From Streptomyces rugosispiralis (GTDB lineage Bacteria > Actinomycetota > Actinomycetes > Streptomycetales > Streptomycetaceae): a stretch of 64,000 bases of DNA. Of this stretch, positions 8,269-16,889 are shown in pieces. Below the pieces are notes generated by a model that ran no database searches, was not told the DNA's origin, and worked only from the letters and a program-made list of their open reading frames with translations. Both the position numbers and the translations under genes were made by a program. Every line of letters begins with the position of its first letter. Within the stretch, counting starts at the first letter, position 1. The stretch is from assembly GCF_024505145.1 (NCBI RefSeq), contig NZ_JANIAA010000035.1, forward strand, positions 46,522 to 110,521, in the 5' to 3' direction.

Positions 8269-9786
8269 CTATCCGCGGCGCCACCACTGGGCCAGCGACT
8301 TCCACCAGCGGCGCCGGGCCTCGTGCTCGGCGCCGGATTCGGGCCGCGGTTCCGGCTCCGTGGTGGCGGACGCGGTGTCCGCCACGGTCTCGTCGGGACC
8401 GTCGCCCGGGGCGTCCGCCCCCGAGACCGTGGGCGTCCTGCCCACGGCCCCCGAGATGGCCGCGGTCGCCGCCGCCGCCATCTCGGCCAGCGCCTCGTCG
8501 GACTTGGCGGCCGTCCGCGGGAAGCGCACCGGCAGCGCGGCCAGGGCCCGGTGGAAGGGGCCGGGTCGCCACTCCAACTCCTCGGCGGGGACGGCCAGTT
8601 CGAGATCGGGCAGGCGGTCGAGCAGCTTCTCGACGGCGACGGAGGCGATGAGCTGGGCCGGGTCCTTCGCGGGGCAGGTGTGCGGGCCCGCGCTCCACGC
8701 CAGATGCGCCCGGTTGCCACGCCGGTTCGACAGCAGGTACGGGTCGTTGTTGGCGGCCGCGAGGCTGATGACGACGGGGTCGCCCTTGGCCAGCCGGTGT
8801 CCGTCGACCGTGGCGTCGTGGCGCGGGTAGTGGACGCAGAAGTTGGCCAGCGGCGGGTCCTTCCACAGGACCTCGTTGAGCGCGTCCCCGATCAGCATGG
8901 TGCCGCCCGCGAGATCGCCCCGGAACCGTTCGTCCGACAGCAGGAGCAACAGCCCGTTGCAGATCAGGTTCTGCTGGGGCTGGGTGCCCGCGCCGACGAG
9001 GACGACGATCTGGTGGATCAGCTCCTCGTCGGTGAGCTCGGCGGGGTGGGCGATCAGCCAGGACGTCATGTCCGGGCCCGGATCCTCCCGCTTGAGGGCG
9101 ATGAGCTGGAAGAGGGTCTCCGCGAGCAGCGCGTTGGCCTGCTCGGAGTCCTCGGTGACGTCGAAGAGCGCCGAGAGCGCCCGCACCAGCTTGTCGCTCA
9201 GCTCGGGCGGGCAGCCGAAGAGCTGGTTGAAGACGAGCAGGGGGAGCCGGGCGGAGTACTCCTTGAGCAGATCGGCCTCGCCCCTGGGGCCGAAGAGGTC
9301 GATCAGGAAGTCGGCGCTCCGCTCCACGTAGCGGCGCAGCGCGTGGATGTCCAGGCGGTCGAGGGTGTCGGAGATCGCCGAGCGCAGCCGGTGGTGCTCC
9401 TCGCCGTCACTGCACAGCGCGTTCGGCCGGTACATCATCATCGGCACCACGGGGTTGTCCATGGGGATGGTGCCGTCGGCGAGCGCCTGCCAGTGGCGCG
9501 CGTCCTTGGAGAACGTCTCGGGGGCGCGCAGGATGTCCAGGGCGGTCTGATAGCTGGTGACGAGCGAGACGGGGACGCCGGGCGCCAGTTCGACGGGCGC
9601 GATCCGCCCGTGTTCCCGCAGGCGGGCGTAGGTGGCGGCCGGGTCGGCGGCGAACTCGGGGCCGTGCAGCGACTCGAGCCCCGGCCCGGCCGGGGCCTGG
9701 CCGGAGTGCGCGGGGCAGCCCGGGGGTGGCGTCGGATCGGCAGTCGGACCGGGGGTCGGCGCGGAATCGCGGATGGGGCTCGTCAC
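8269..9786 (-). CDS. cytochrome P450, CYP157-like, lacking the ExxR arginine
   Basis: This is a 505-residue P450-fold protein. The haem-ligand loop is HLAWSAGPHTCPAKDP with Cys371, where Trp364 replaces the usual Phe. The K-helix, normally Glu-x-x-Arg, reads E305-V-L-W308. The I-helix reads LVGAGTQPQQN (263-273) and lacks the usual acid-Thr pair. Loss of the K-helix arginine is the published hallmark of CYP157, a family found with conservon genes, but no conservon genes are nearby. After about residue 425 there is an extra ~80-residue tail, acidic then ending ARRRWWKSLAQWWRRG, possibly membrane-binding. The GTG at 9786 follows AGGAG. Classical monooxygenase activity is doubtful; a ferredoxin gene lies 2.8 kb away. 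Confidence 0.85.
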   Translation of the reverse strand: MTSPIRDSAPTPGPTADPTPPPGCPAHSGQAPAGPGLESLHGPEFAADPAATYARLREHGRIAPVELAPGVPVSLVTSYQTALDILRAPETFSKDARHWQALADGTIPMDNPVVPMMMYRPNALCSDGEEHHRLRSAISDTLDRLDIHALRRYVERSADFLIDLFGPRGEADLLKEYSARLPLLVFNQLFGCPPELSDKLVRALSALFDVTEDSEQANALLAETLFQLIALKREDPGPDMTSWLIAHPAELTDEELIHQIVVLVGAGTQPQQNLICNGLLLLLSDERFRGDLAGGTMLIGDALNEVLWKDPPLANFCVHYPRHDATVDGHRLAKGDPVVISLAAANNDPYLLSNRRGNRAHLAWSAGPHTCPAKDPAQLIASVAVEKLLDRLPDLELAVPAEELEWRPGPFHRALAALPVRFPRTAAKSDEALAEMAAAATAAISGAVGRTPTVSGADAPGDGPDETVADTASATTEPEPRPESGAEHEARRRWWKSLAQWWRRG

Positions 9787-9891
9787 GCATGCTCCTGCTG
9801 GTACGGCTGTTACGGGGTGTGTGCGGGCGTGTGCGCCAGGCGCCGGGTAAGGCTAGCTTCCGGTCCGTCGGACCGGCACCCCATACGTCAA

Positions 9892-10944
9892 TCAAATCGC
9901 TTGGTACGTCACAGGATCGCTGCCCGGCACCGCTTCCGCCCTGCCCAGCTTCACCAGGCGGCGCAGATGCGCCTCCGCCTCCGAGACCGCGATATTGCGG
10001 GAGCCGAAGGGGATCTGCTCCCACGGGCGGTTCCACTCCATCGCCTCGGCCAGCCGCCACGGGGTGAGCGGGGTGGTGAGCAGCGCCAGCAGCCCGGCCA
10101 GCCGCTCCTCGTGGTGGTCCAGCAGCGCCCGCACCCGCGCCGGGGCGTCGGTGAAGGCGTACTGATGGGCGGGGAGCACCTCGGCGGGGGCGAGGGCGGC
10201 GACGCGTTCGAGGGAGTCGAGGTAGTCGCCGAGCGGGTCGGTGACGGTCAGGTCGTCGGGGTCCTCGTAGAGCCCGATATGCGGGGTGATCTCGGGCAGC
10301 AGATGGTCGCCGGAGAACAGGCGGCCATGGCCGGTCAGACCCTCCCCGGCCGCCGGATGGGCCTCTTCGAGGTGGAGACAGACATGGCCGGGGGTGTGGC
10401 CGGGGGTCCAGATGGCGCGCAGCCGGCGGCCCGCCAGATCGAGGAGTTCACCGGGGACGATCTCGCGGTCGGGGAGGGCGGCCCGCTGCCCCGGGAGACG
10501 TGTGCGGCCGGACGCGCGGGTGGCGCGCAGCGGCGCCAGATGTTCCTCGGGCGCCCCGGCCGCGGCGAGCTTCTCCTCCAGATAGTCCAGCCAGCGGGAG
10601 GGCTCGGCCTCCCTGGTGCGCCGGACGACCTGGGTGTCGGCGGCGTGCATGGCGATCCACGCCCCGGACGCATCCCGCACCTGGCCGGACAGCCCGTGGT
10701 GGTCGGGGTGGTGATGGGTGACGAGGACGCCGTGGACATCGGAGACGGAGACGCCGCAGGCGGCGAGCCCGGCGGTGAGGGTGTCCCAGGCCGTGGGGTC
10801 GTCCCAGCCGGTGTCGATCAGGACCGGGCCGCGGTCGGTGTCGAGGAGGTGGACCAGGGTGTGCCCGAGCGGGTTGTCGGGGATCGGCACCGGAATGCTC
10901 CACACTCCGCCGCCATGGTCGGTCACGCGCGTCACCTGCGCCAT
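9892..10944 (-). CDS. MBL-fold metallo-hydrolase
   Basis: This 350-residue protein has the metallo-beta-lactamase zinc motif THHHPDHHG, followed by the second-metal ligands in WTPGHTPGHVCLHL and FSGDHLLPEITPH. The extended C-terminal part (VLPAHQYAF, then EERLAGLLALL and a winged-helix-like end) resembles the glyoxalase II/LACTB2-like branch. Such enzymes hydrolyse thioesters or other acyl bonds. The ATG at 10944 is preceded by GGAG at good distance, so I prefer it to a start 8 codons upstream. It is divergent from the aldehyde dehydrogenase, with a palindromic operator between them, so co-regulation is likely. Confidence 0.85.
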   Translation of the reverse strand: MAQVTRVTDHGGGVWSIPVPIPDNPLGHTLVHLLDTDRGPVLIDTGWDDPTAWDTLTAGLAACGVSVSDVHGVLVTHHHPDHHGLSGQVRDASGAWIAMHAADTQVVRRTREAEPSRWLDYLEEKLAAAGAPEEHLAPLRATRASGRTRLPGQRAALPDREIVPGELLDLAGRRLRAIWTPGHTPGHVCLHLEEAHPAAGEGLTGHGRLFSGDHLLPEITPHIGLYEDPDDLTVTDPLGDYLDSLERVAALAPAEVLPAHQYAFTDAPARVRALLDHHEERLAGLLALLTTPLTPWRLAEAMEWNRPWEQIPFGSRNIAVSEAEAHLRRLVKLGRAEAVPGSDPVTYQAI

Positions 10945-10986
10945 CGGCTCCCCCTCTCCTCGACACAAGCATTGCCCACTATAGCT

Positions 10987-11004
10987 AGAACTGGTATCAG
11001 TTCT
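10987..11004. promoter_or_regulatory. 18-bp palindromic operator between MBL and ALDH genes
   Basis: AGAACTG-GTAT-CAGTTCT is a perfect inverted repeat in the divergent promoter region. The overlapping TAGAACTGGTATCA differs by one base from the KstR consensus TnnAACnnGTTnnA, and a kstR-like gene is 2.7 kb away. It may be bound by that or another TetR-type repressor. Confidence 0.6.
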
Positions 11005-11124
11005 GATGCCGCGTCAGATATTCGGTGCGGCAGGCGGCCCACGGCCCCCGGGCGGGCCGACCGTACCCACCCGTACCCCCTCAGTCGGATGTATCCCTCA
11101 GTCATCGGCCGGAAGGCATCAGCG

Positions 11125-12591
11125 ATGGACGACCTCATCGAGCACGGGCAGCTCTTCATCGGCGGCGCGCTGGCCGATCCGGCGGGCGGGGACACCATCG
11201 AGGTCGTCTCGCCGCACACCGAGCAGGTCATCGGCCGGGTGCCGCATGCCGCCCGCGCCGATGTGGACCGGGCGGTCGCGGCGGCGCGGACGGCGTTCGA
11301 CGAGGGCCCCTGGGCCCGGACCGGCCTGGACGAGCGGATCGCGGTGGTCACCCGGATCAAGGACGCCATCGCCGTACGCCATGAGGAGATCGCCCGGGTC
11401 ATCAGCGCGCAGAACGGCTCCCCGTACTCCTGGAGCGTGCTCGCCCAGGCGCTCGGCGCGATGATGGTGTGGGACTCGGCCATCACCGTGGCCCGCGACT
11501 TCGTCTACGAGGAGCGGCGGGCCGGGGCGCTCGGCCCGCTGCTGGTGCGGCGGGAGCCGGTCGGGGTGGTCGCGGCCGTGGTGCCGTGGAACGTACCGCA
11601 GTTCGTGGCGGCCGCGAAGCTGGCGCCCGCGCTGCTCGCGGGGTGCTCGGTGATCCTCAAACCGTCGCCCGAGACGCCGCTGGACTCCTACATCCTGGCG
11701 GAGATCGCGACCGAGGCGGGGCTGCCCGAGGGGGTGCTGTCGATCCTCCCGGCCGACCGTGAGGTCAGCGAGTACCTGGTCGGCCACCCGGGCGTGGACA
11801 AGGTGTCGTTCACCGGCTCGGTCGCGGCCGGCAAGCGGGTGATGGAGGTGGCCTCGCGCCGGCTGACCCGGGTCACGCTGGAGCTGGGCGGCAAGTCGGC
11901 CGCGGTGATCCTGCCGGACGCGGACCTGGCGGCGGCCGTCGCCGGGATCGTGCCCAACGCCTGGATGAACAACGGACAGGCGTGTGTGGCCCAGACCCGG
12001 ATCCTCGCGCCGCGCGCCCTCTACGACGAGATCGCCGAGCGATTCGCGGCCGCCGCCTCCGCCCTGGTCGTCGGCGACCCGCTGGACCCGGCCACTCAGG
12101 TCGGGCCGCTGGTGGCGCGGCGGCAGCAGCGGCGGTCGCTGGACTACATCGCGCTGGGGCAGCGGGAGGGCGCCAAGGTGCTGACCGGCGGCGGCCGTCC
12201 GGAGGCCCAGCAGACCGGCTGGTACGTGGAGCCCACGCTCTTCGGAGACGTCGGCAACGATATGCGGATCGCCCGTGAGGAGATCTTCGGCCCGGTGATC
12301 TGTCTGCTGCCGTACGGGGACGAGGAGGAGGCGGCCCGGATCGCCAATGACTCCGACTACGGGCTGTCCGGCTCCGTCTGGACGGCGGACGTCGGGCACG
12401 GCATCGACTTCGCGCGGCGCGTCCGCACCGGCACCTACTCGGTCAACACCTTCAGCCTCGACATGCTCGGGCCGTTCGGCGGCTACAAGAACTCCGGTCT
12501 GGGCAGGGAGTTCGGCCCGGAGGGGTTCTCCGCGTACCTGGAGCACAAGATGATCCACCTGCCCCAGGGCTGGGACGGGGAGCCGAGTTGA
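11125..12591 (+). CDS. NAD(P)-dependent aldehyde dehydrogenase
   Basis: This is a 488-residue member of the ALDH superfamily, oxidising an aldehyde to the acid. Family landmarks are PWNVPQFVAAAKLAPALLAG (cofactor/substrate region), FTGSVAAGKRVME (Rossmann loop), the general-base Glu in LELGGKSAAVI, the nucleophilic Cys in NNGQACVAQTR, and EEIFGPVI near the end. The ATG at 11125 follows GGAAGG. The stop overlaps the ferredoxin start by 4 bp (TTGA), so the two proteins are made together. Its pairing with a 3Fe-4S ferredoxin and nearby P450 and MBL genes suggests oxidation of a lipid- or terpenoid-derived aldehyde; the substrate is unknown. Confidence 0.92.
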   Translation: MDDLIEHGQLFIGGALADPAGGDTIEVVSPHTEQVIGRVPHAARADVDRAVAAARTAFDEGPWARTGLDERIAVVTRIKDAIAVRHEEIARVISAQNGSPYSWSVLAQALGAMMVWDSAITVARDFVYEERRAGALGPLLVRREPVGVVAAVVPWNVPQFVAAAKLAPALLAGCSVILKPSPETPLDSYILAEIATEAGLPEGVLSILPADREVSEYLVGHPGVDKVSFTGSVAAGKRVMEVASRRLTRVTLELGGKSAAVILPDADLAAAVAGIVPNAWMNNGQACVAQTRILAPRALYDEIAERFAAAASALVVGDPLDPATQVGPLVARRQQRRSLDYIALGQREGAKVLTGGGRPEAQQTGWYVEPTLFGDVGNDMRIAREEIFGPVICLLPYGDEEEAARIANDSDYGLSGSVWTADVGHGIDFARRVRTGTYSVNTFSLDMLGPFGGYKNSGLGREFGPEGFSAYLEHKMIHLPQGWDGEPS

Positions 12592-12824
12592 CGGGCGACC
12601 GCTGGCGGATCGAGGTGGACCGCGGCGTCTGCATCGGCTCGGGCATGTGCGTGAGCACCGCCCCCGGCGGCTTCCGGCTCGACGGGGCGCGGCAGTCGCA
12701 TCCGGTCGAGACGGAGGCCGATGCTTCCGAGGCGGTGCTCGCGGCGGCCGAGGGCTGTCCGGTCGAGGCGATCGCCATCCGGCTGTCGGAAACCGGTGAG
12801 CAGGTCTTTCCTCCCGACGATTAG
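12588..12824 (+). CDS. 3Fe-4S ferredoxin
   Basis: This 78-residue electron carrier is of the type that usually feeds bacterial P450s. GVCIGSGMCVSTAPGGF supplies the first Cys pair (C-x5-C, the 3Fe-4S spacing) and AEGCPVEAI the third ligand followed by Pro. The TTG start at 12588 overlaps the ALDH stop. No P450 is immediately adjacent; the nearest is the CYP157-like gene on the other strand at 8269-9786. The operon suggests it receives or donates electrons in the pathway served by the dehydrogenase. Confidence 0.88.
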   Translation: MTGDRWRIEVDRGVCIGSGMCVSTAPGGFRLDGARQSHPVETEADASEAVLAAAEGCPVEAIAIRLSETGEQVFPPDD

Positions 12825-12909
12825 CTCTCCTGGCCGCCGCCCCCGGCCCGTCGCCCGCCTCCCGTCGCCCGCGGCCCGCCGCCGGGTCAGCGGCCCTCGT
12901 ACCGCGATC

Positions 12910-13530
12910 TCAGACCCAGCCCTCGCACTGCGATATCCGTATGGCGTCCACGCGGTTGCGCGCCCCGGTCTTCCGGGTGATCGCGGCCAGGTAGTTGCGG
13001 ATCGTCCCGGTGGACAGATGCAGCGTGCGGGCGATCTCCGGTATGGAGGCGCCGTCGGCGGCCAGCGACAGCACGCCCAACTCGCGTTCGGTCAGCGGGA
13101 TCTTGGCGGCCTGGAGGAAGCCGTAGCCGAGCGCGTCGTCCACGTACCGCTCCTTCTTCGCCACCCGCCGTATGGCCTCGATCAGCCGTTGCGGCGGGGC
13201 GTCCTTGTCGACGTAGCCGAGCGCGCGGGCCTCGTGCGCTCGGCGCAGTGGGCCCGGCCGCTCAGAGTTGACCAGCACCAGGAGTCCACAGTCCCCGCCC
13301 TCCCCAGACGCGGATGCCACGAACTTCCCCCACTCGCCCTTCCGTGCCGCCTTGTCGGCCACCGGGCTGTCCGTGTCCACCACGCACACCTGCGGCTGTA
13401 GGGAACGGGCTCTGCTACGCGCGTCGCGCCAGGAGCACGCGGCAGCCTCGATGTCTGGTTCGGCCCCTATCACGGATGCCAGGGCCGATCGCAGCAATCC
13501 TGACTCGTGTACCAGAAGTAACCGGATCAC
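12910..13530 (-). CDS. LuxR/NarL-type DNA-binding response regulator with altered receiver
   Basis: This is a 206-residue regulator. The C terminus is a clear LuxR helix-turn-helix: PLTERELGVLSLAADGA, IPEIARTLHLSTGTIRNYLA and KTGARNRVDAIR. The N-terminal receiver is partly degenerate. The usual acidic pair is replaced by His-Glu (LLLVHESG), while the phospho-acceptor-like Asp (VCVVDTD) and the later Lys (GYVDKDAPP) remain. I chose GTG 13530 because GGAG precedes it and homologous proteins start near IRLLLV; GTG 13542 is possible. No histidine kinase is nearby, so it is an orphan and may respond to something other than phosphorylation. The 200 bp upstream of it shows no recognisable gene. Confidence 0.8.
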   Translation of the reverse strand: MIRLLLVHESGLLRSALASVIGAEPDIEAAACSWRDARSRARSLQPQVCVVDTDSPVADKAARKGEWGKFVASASGEGGDCGLLVLVNSERPGPLRRAHEARALGYVDKDAPPQRLIEAIRRVAKKERYVDDALGYGFLQAAKIPLTERELGVLSLAADGASIPEIARTLHLSTGTIRNYLAAITRKTGARNRVDAIRISQCEGWV

Positions 13531-13733
13531 GAACTTCTCCACCCCCCACGATGCGGTTTTCTCGTCGCGCGCCGTTGTCGCTCTGTCGCGCGCCGTTCAT
13601 GAATACCGGGATTGGGCAGGGCGTGAACGCGGAATTTGAGCCAATGGGGGGCGTGAGGGCGCATAAACCACGTCCAGGAGCTTGAAGGGGCGCAGGAATT
13701 GGCGTGCGCGCCCCTGTTGTGCCGTCCCTCCGG

Positions 13734-14348
13734 CTATCGGGCCGGGGTGGCGGCGGTGAGGTCGATCAGACGGCAGACGGTCTCGATGTCGATCTTCACC
13801 TGGGCGATCGAGGCACGCCCCGAGAGCCAGGTGATCAGCGCCGAATGCCAGGTGTGCTCGATGACGCGGACCGCCGAGAGCTGCTCGGCGGTCGGGGCCT
13901 CGTCCAGGCCCATCGCGTCGAGGATGATCGCGGTGGTGAGCCGGGAGACCGTGTCCACCTCCGGGCTGACCGAGCGGTCGGCGAAGGTGAGGGCGCGCAC
14001 CATCGCGTCGGCCAGATGGGGTTCGCGCTGGAGCGCACGGAAGGCGCGCATCAGCGTCTGCGCGACCCGGGCGGCCGGTTCCTCCTCGGTCGGCGGCCGC
14101 TTGCGCAGCGTCTCGTGCATGTGCTGGAGCTGATCCTGCATCGTGGCGACCAGCAGATGGACCTTGGAGGGGAAGTAGCGGTAGAGGGTGCCGAGCGCCA
14201 CTCCGGAGTTCTCCGCGACCTCGCGCATCTGGACCGCGTCGAAGCCGCCCCGGCTGGCCAGCCGGGCGCTGGCGTGCAGGATGCGCCGGCGGCGTGCCTC
14301 CTGCCGCTCGGTCAGCTGCAGGGCGGCCGGCTTGACTTCTGCGGTCAT
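13734..14348 (-). CDS. kstR: KstR-like TetR-family repressor
   Basis: This 204-residue repressor closely resembles the mycobacterial steroid-catabolism repressor KstR. The DNA-binding region RRRRILHASARLASRGGFDA, VQMREVAE, and GTLYRYFPSKVHLLVATM matches KstR almost word for word as I recall it, and the later ALITWLSGRAS segment also corresponds. KstR is released from DNA by cholesterol-derived CoA thioesters. The ATG at 14348 gives the family start. A KstR-type box lies about 90 bp upstream, implying autoregulation; two further exact boxes are in this window. The role in steroid or other lipid catabolism in this organism is inferred. Confidence 0.85.
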   Translation of the reverse strand: MTAEVKPAALQLTERQEARRRRILHASARLASRGGFDAVQMREVAENSGVALGTLYRYFPSKVHLLVATMQDQLQHMHETLRKRPPTEEEPAARVAQTLMRAFRALQREPHLADAMVRALTFADRSVSPEVDTVSRLTTAIILDAMGLDEAPTAEQLSAVRVIEHTWHSALITWLSGRASIAQVKIDIETVCRLIDLTAATPAR

Positions 14349-14437
14349 TTGTCCCACTTCGAATGTGTTGCGTCTGCGGGTCGGCGACAAGCGGACATCG
14401 TGCATGATGGCAGGACCGTCCCGGGCCTGCGAGTCAC

Positions 14438-14451
14438 TGGAACTCGTTCTA
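14438..14451. promoter_or_regulatory. KstR-type operator, kstR promoter
   Basis: TGGAACTCGTTCTA fits TnnAACnnGTTnnA exactly and lies upstream of the kstR start, consistent with autorepression. The 391-bp intergenic region 14349-14739 otherwise holds a second box and no gene that I can see. Confidence 0.8.
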
Positions 14452-14672
14452 GGCTAGCGCGGGTCCTCCCCGATCCACCCGTGTCCGCGCAGTCGGGGCA
14501 GGTTGCTGCCGAGCGGCGCCCGCCCGCGCGTCGGCGAGGCCGCACCCGGTGCACACCCCGGTCGTCAACTTCTCCTGACATCCCGGCTACCGAGTGGTAG
14601 GGATCACCCGCCCCGGCCCTGGAGAGGTCACCCGGGGCAGGTATCTTCGTGACTTCTCAGGGGATGCGTTAG

Positions 14673-14686
14673 TGAAACTTGTTCTA
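14673..14686. promoter_or_regulatory. KstR-type operator before the GT4 operon
   Basis: TGAAACTTGTTCTA fits TnnAACnnGTTnnA exactly, 54 bp upstream of the glycosyltransferase start. The following TAGATA could be a -10 element overlapping it. This would put the glycosyltransferase/methyltransferase/toroid operon under KstR control. Confidence 0.75.
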
Positions 14687-14739
14687 GATAAACGGAAGCG
14701 GATACGCTCCCGCTGAACTGCACCAAGGAGGGGGCGCGA

Positions 14740-16080
14740 GTGACCGCAGAGGCCGCGCAGGAGGCCGGGGTCGACCCGGATCGAGCAGCACCCCCCACCG
14801 CCACCGAGGAACGGCCGCTGCGCATCGCGCTGCTCAGCTACAAGGGGAATCCATTCTGCGGGGGCCAGGGCGTCTACGTACGCCATCTCTCCCGCGAACT
14901 CGCCCGGCTCGGCCACACCGTCGAGGTCATCGGCGCCCAGCCGTATCCGGTGCTCGACGCCGAGGCGGGCGTCGCCCTCACCGAGCTGCCCAGCCTGGAC
15001 CTCTACCGCCAGCCCGACCCGTTCCGCACCCCCCGGCGGGAGGAGTACCGGGACTGGATCGACGCCCTGGAGGTCTCCACCATGTGGACCGGCGGCTTCC
15101 CCGAGCCGCTCACCTTCAGCCTGCGCGCCCGCCGCCATCTCGCCGCGCGCCCCGGCCAGTTCGACGTCGTCCACGACAACCAGACCCTGGGGTACGGGCT
15201 GCTGGGTCTGGAGAAGCTCGGCTTCCCGCTGGTGACCACCATCCACCACCCGATCACCGTCGACCGCCGGCTGGAGCTGGACGCCGCCGACGGCTGGAAG
15301 CGCCGGCTCTCCGTGCGCCGCTGGTACGGCTTCACCCGGATGCAGAAGCGGGTGGCCCGGCGGCTGCCCTCGGTGCTCACCGTCTCCGGCTCCTCCCGCC
15401 GGGAGATCGGCGAGGACCTCGGGGTGCGGCCGGACCGGATCCACGTGGTGCACATCGGCGCGGACACCGGCCTGTTCTCGCCCGACCCCGCCGTCCCGGA
15501 GACCCCCGGCCGCATCGTCACCACCTCCAGCGCGGATGTGCCGCTCAAGGGCCTGGTGTATCTGATCGAGGCGCTCGCCAAGGTCCGCACCGAGAACCCC
15601 GAGGCGCATCTGGTCGTCGTCGGCAAGCGGCCGCAGGAGGGGCCGGTGGCGACCACCATGGCGCGCCACGGGCTCGAGGACGCCGTCGAGTTCGTCAAGG
15701 GCATCAGCGACGCCGAACTGGTGGACCTGGTGCGCGGCGCCCAGATCGCCTGTGTGCCCTCGCTGTACGAGGGGTTCTCGCTGCCCGCCGCCGAGGCCAT
15801 GGCCACCGGCACCCCGCTGGTCGCCACGACCGGCGGTGCGATACCCGAGGTCGCCGGGGCCGACGGCGAGACCTGTCTGGCCGTACCGCCCGGCGACGCC
15901 GACGCGCTCGCCGCGGCCCTCACCCGGCTGCTGGGCGACGCCGACCTCAGACGGCGGCTGGGCGCGGCCGGCCGCGAACGGGTGCTGCGGCGCTTCACCT
16001 GGGAGCAGGCCGCCCGCGGCACCGTCGAGCAGTACCGCCAGGCCATCGGCGCCTCCGCGCGGGCCGCCGCCCGCCGTTGA
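14740..16080 (+). CDS. GT4-family glycosyltransferase
   Basis: This 446-residue retaining glycosyltransferase has a GT-B fold. The N-terminal acceptor domain begins RIALLSYKGNPFCGGQGVY, including the Gly-Gly-Gln-Gly loop, and continues with HLSRELARLGHTVEVIG and VVHDNQTLGYG. The C-terminal nucleotide-sugar domain contains VKGISDAELVDLVRGA, VPSLYEGFSLPAAEAMA (the E-x7-E motif) and TPLVATTGGAIPEV. An excellent AAGGAGG ribosome site precedes GTG 14740. It begins a three-gene operon, and a KstR-type box sits in its promoter. The sugar donor and acceptor are unknown; a lipid-linked acceptor is a guess from the regulation. Confidence 0.88.
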   Translation: MTAEAAQEAGVDPDRAAPPTATEERPLRIALLSYKGNPFCGGQGVYVRHLSRELARLGHTVEVIGAQPYPVLDAEAGVALTELPSLDLYRQPDPFRTPRREEYRDWIDALEVSTMWTGGFPEPLTFSLRARRHLAARPGQFDVVHDNQTLGYGLLGLEKLGFPLVTTIHHPITVDRRLELDAADGWKRRLSVRRWYGFTRMQKRVARRLPSVLTVSGSSRREIGEDLGVRPDRIHVVHIGADTGLFSPDPAVPETPGRIVTTSSADVPLKGLVYLIEALAKVRTENPEAHLVVVGKRPQEGPVATTMARHGLEDAVEFVKGISDAELVDLVRGAQIACVPSLYEGFSLPAAEAMATGTPLVATTGGAIPEVAGADGETCLAVPPGDADALAAALTRLLGDADLRRRLGAAGRERVLRRFTWEQAARGTVEQYRQAIGASARAAARR

Positions 16081-16154
16081 GTCCCCGCCTCTCCCACCCC
16101 CAACGCCCCCGACCTCTCCCGCCTCACGAATCCGCCGGACGAAAGCAGACCCCC

Positions 16155-16889
16155 GTGCTGACCGTCGATTTCTCCCGCTTCCCGCTCGCCCCCGGCGATC
16201 GCGTCCTCGACCTCGGCTGTGGCGCCGGACGGCACGCCTTCGAGTGCTACCGGCGCGGCGCCCAGGTCGTGGCGCTCGACCGCAACGGCGAGGAGATACG
16301 CGAGGTGGCCAACTGGTTCGCCGCCATGAAGGAGGCCGGTGAGGCCCCGGCGGGCGCCACGGCCACCGCCATGGAGGGCGACGCCCTCGCCCTGCCCTTC
16401 CCCGACGACAGCTTCGACGTGGTCATCATCTCCGAGGTGATGGAGCACATACCCGACGACAAGGGTGTGCTCGCCGAGATGGTGCGGGTGCTCAAGGCCG
16501 GCGGCCGGATCGCCGTCACCGTGCCCCGCTACGGTCCGGAGAAGGTCTGCTGGGCGCTGTCGGACGCCTACCACGAGGTCGAGGGCGGCCACATCCGCAT
16601 CTACCGCGCCGACGAGCTGCTGGAGAAGATGCGCGAGGCCGGACTGCGGCCGTACGGAACCCACCACGCCCACGCCCTGCACAGCCCCTACTGGTGGCTC
16701 AAGTGCGCCTTCGGGGTGGACAACGACAAGGCGCTGCCGGTGCGCGCGTACCACCAGCTGCTGGTGTGGGACATCATGAAGAAGCCGCTGGCCACGCGGG
16801 TCGCCGAGCGCGCCCTGAACCCCGTCATCGGCAAGAGCTTCGTGGCGTACGCGACCAAGCCCCACGCCCCGCGTGAGGAGCGGGCGTGA
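16155..16889 (+). CDS. class I SAM-dependent methyltransferase
   Basis: This 244-residue methyltransferase has motif I VLDLGCGAGRHAFECYRRG at about residues 18-36. It then shows VVALDRNGEEI, GDALALPFPDDSFDVVIISE (motifs II and III region) and a UbiE/COQ5-like LKAGGRIAVTVPRY. The GTG at 16155 is the first start giving a complete fold; its ribosome site is weak, and there is a 74-bp gap from the preceding gene. It overlaps the next gene by 4 bp (GTGA). In this operon it probably methylates the product or substrate of the neighbouring glycosyltransferase, which is inference from linkage. Confidence 0.88.
   Translation: MLTVDFSRFPLAPGDRVLDLGCGAGRHAFECYRRGAQVVALDRNGEEIREVANWFAAMKEAGEAPAGATATAMEGDALALPFPDDSFDVVIISEVMEHIPDDKGVLAEMVRVLKAGGRIAVTVPRYGPEKVCWALSDAYHEVEGGHIRIYRADELLEKMREAGLRPYGTHHAHALHSPYWWLKCAFGVDNDKALPVRAYHQLLVWDIMKKPLATRVAERALNPVIGKSFVAYATKPHAPREERA

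Noticed and set aside
8323..11124. Long open frame on the plus strand running into the aldehyde dehydrogenase
   Set aside because: It is antisense to the P450 and MBL genes, with Arg/Gly/Val-rich composition and no motifs. In very GC-rich DNA such empty frames stay open by base composition. The dehydrogenase clearly starts at 11125.
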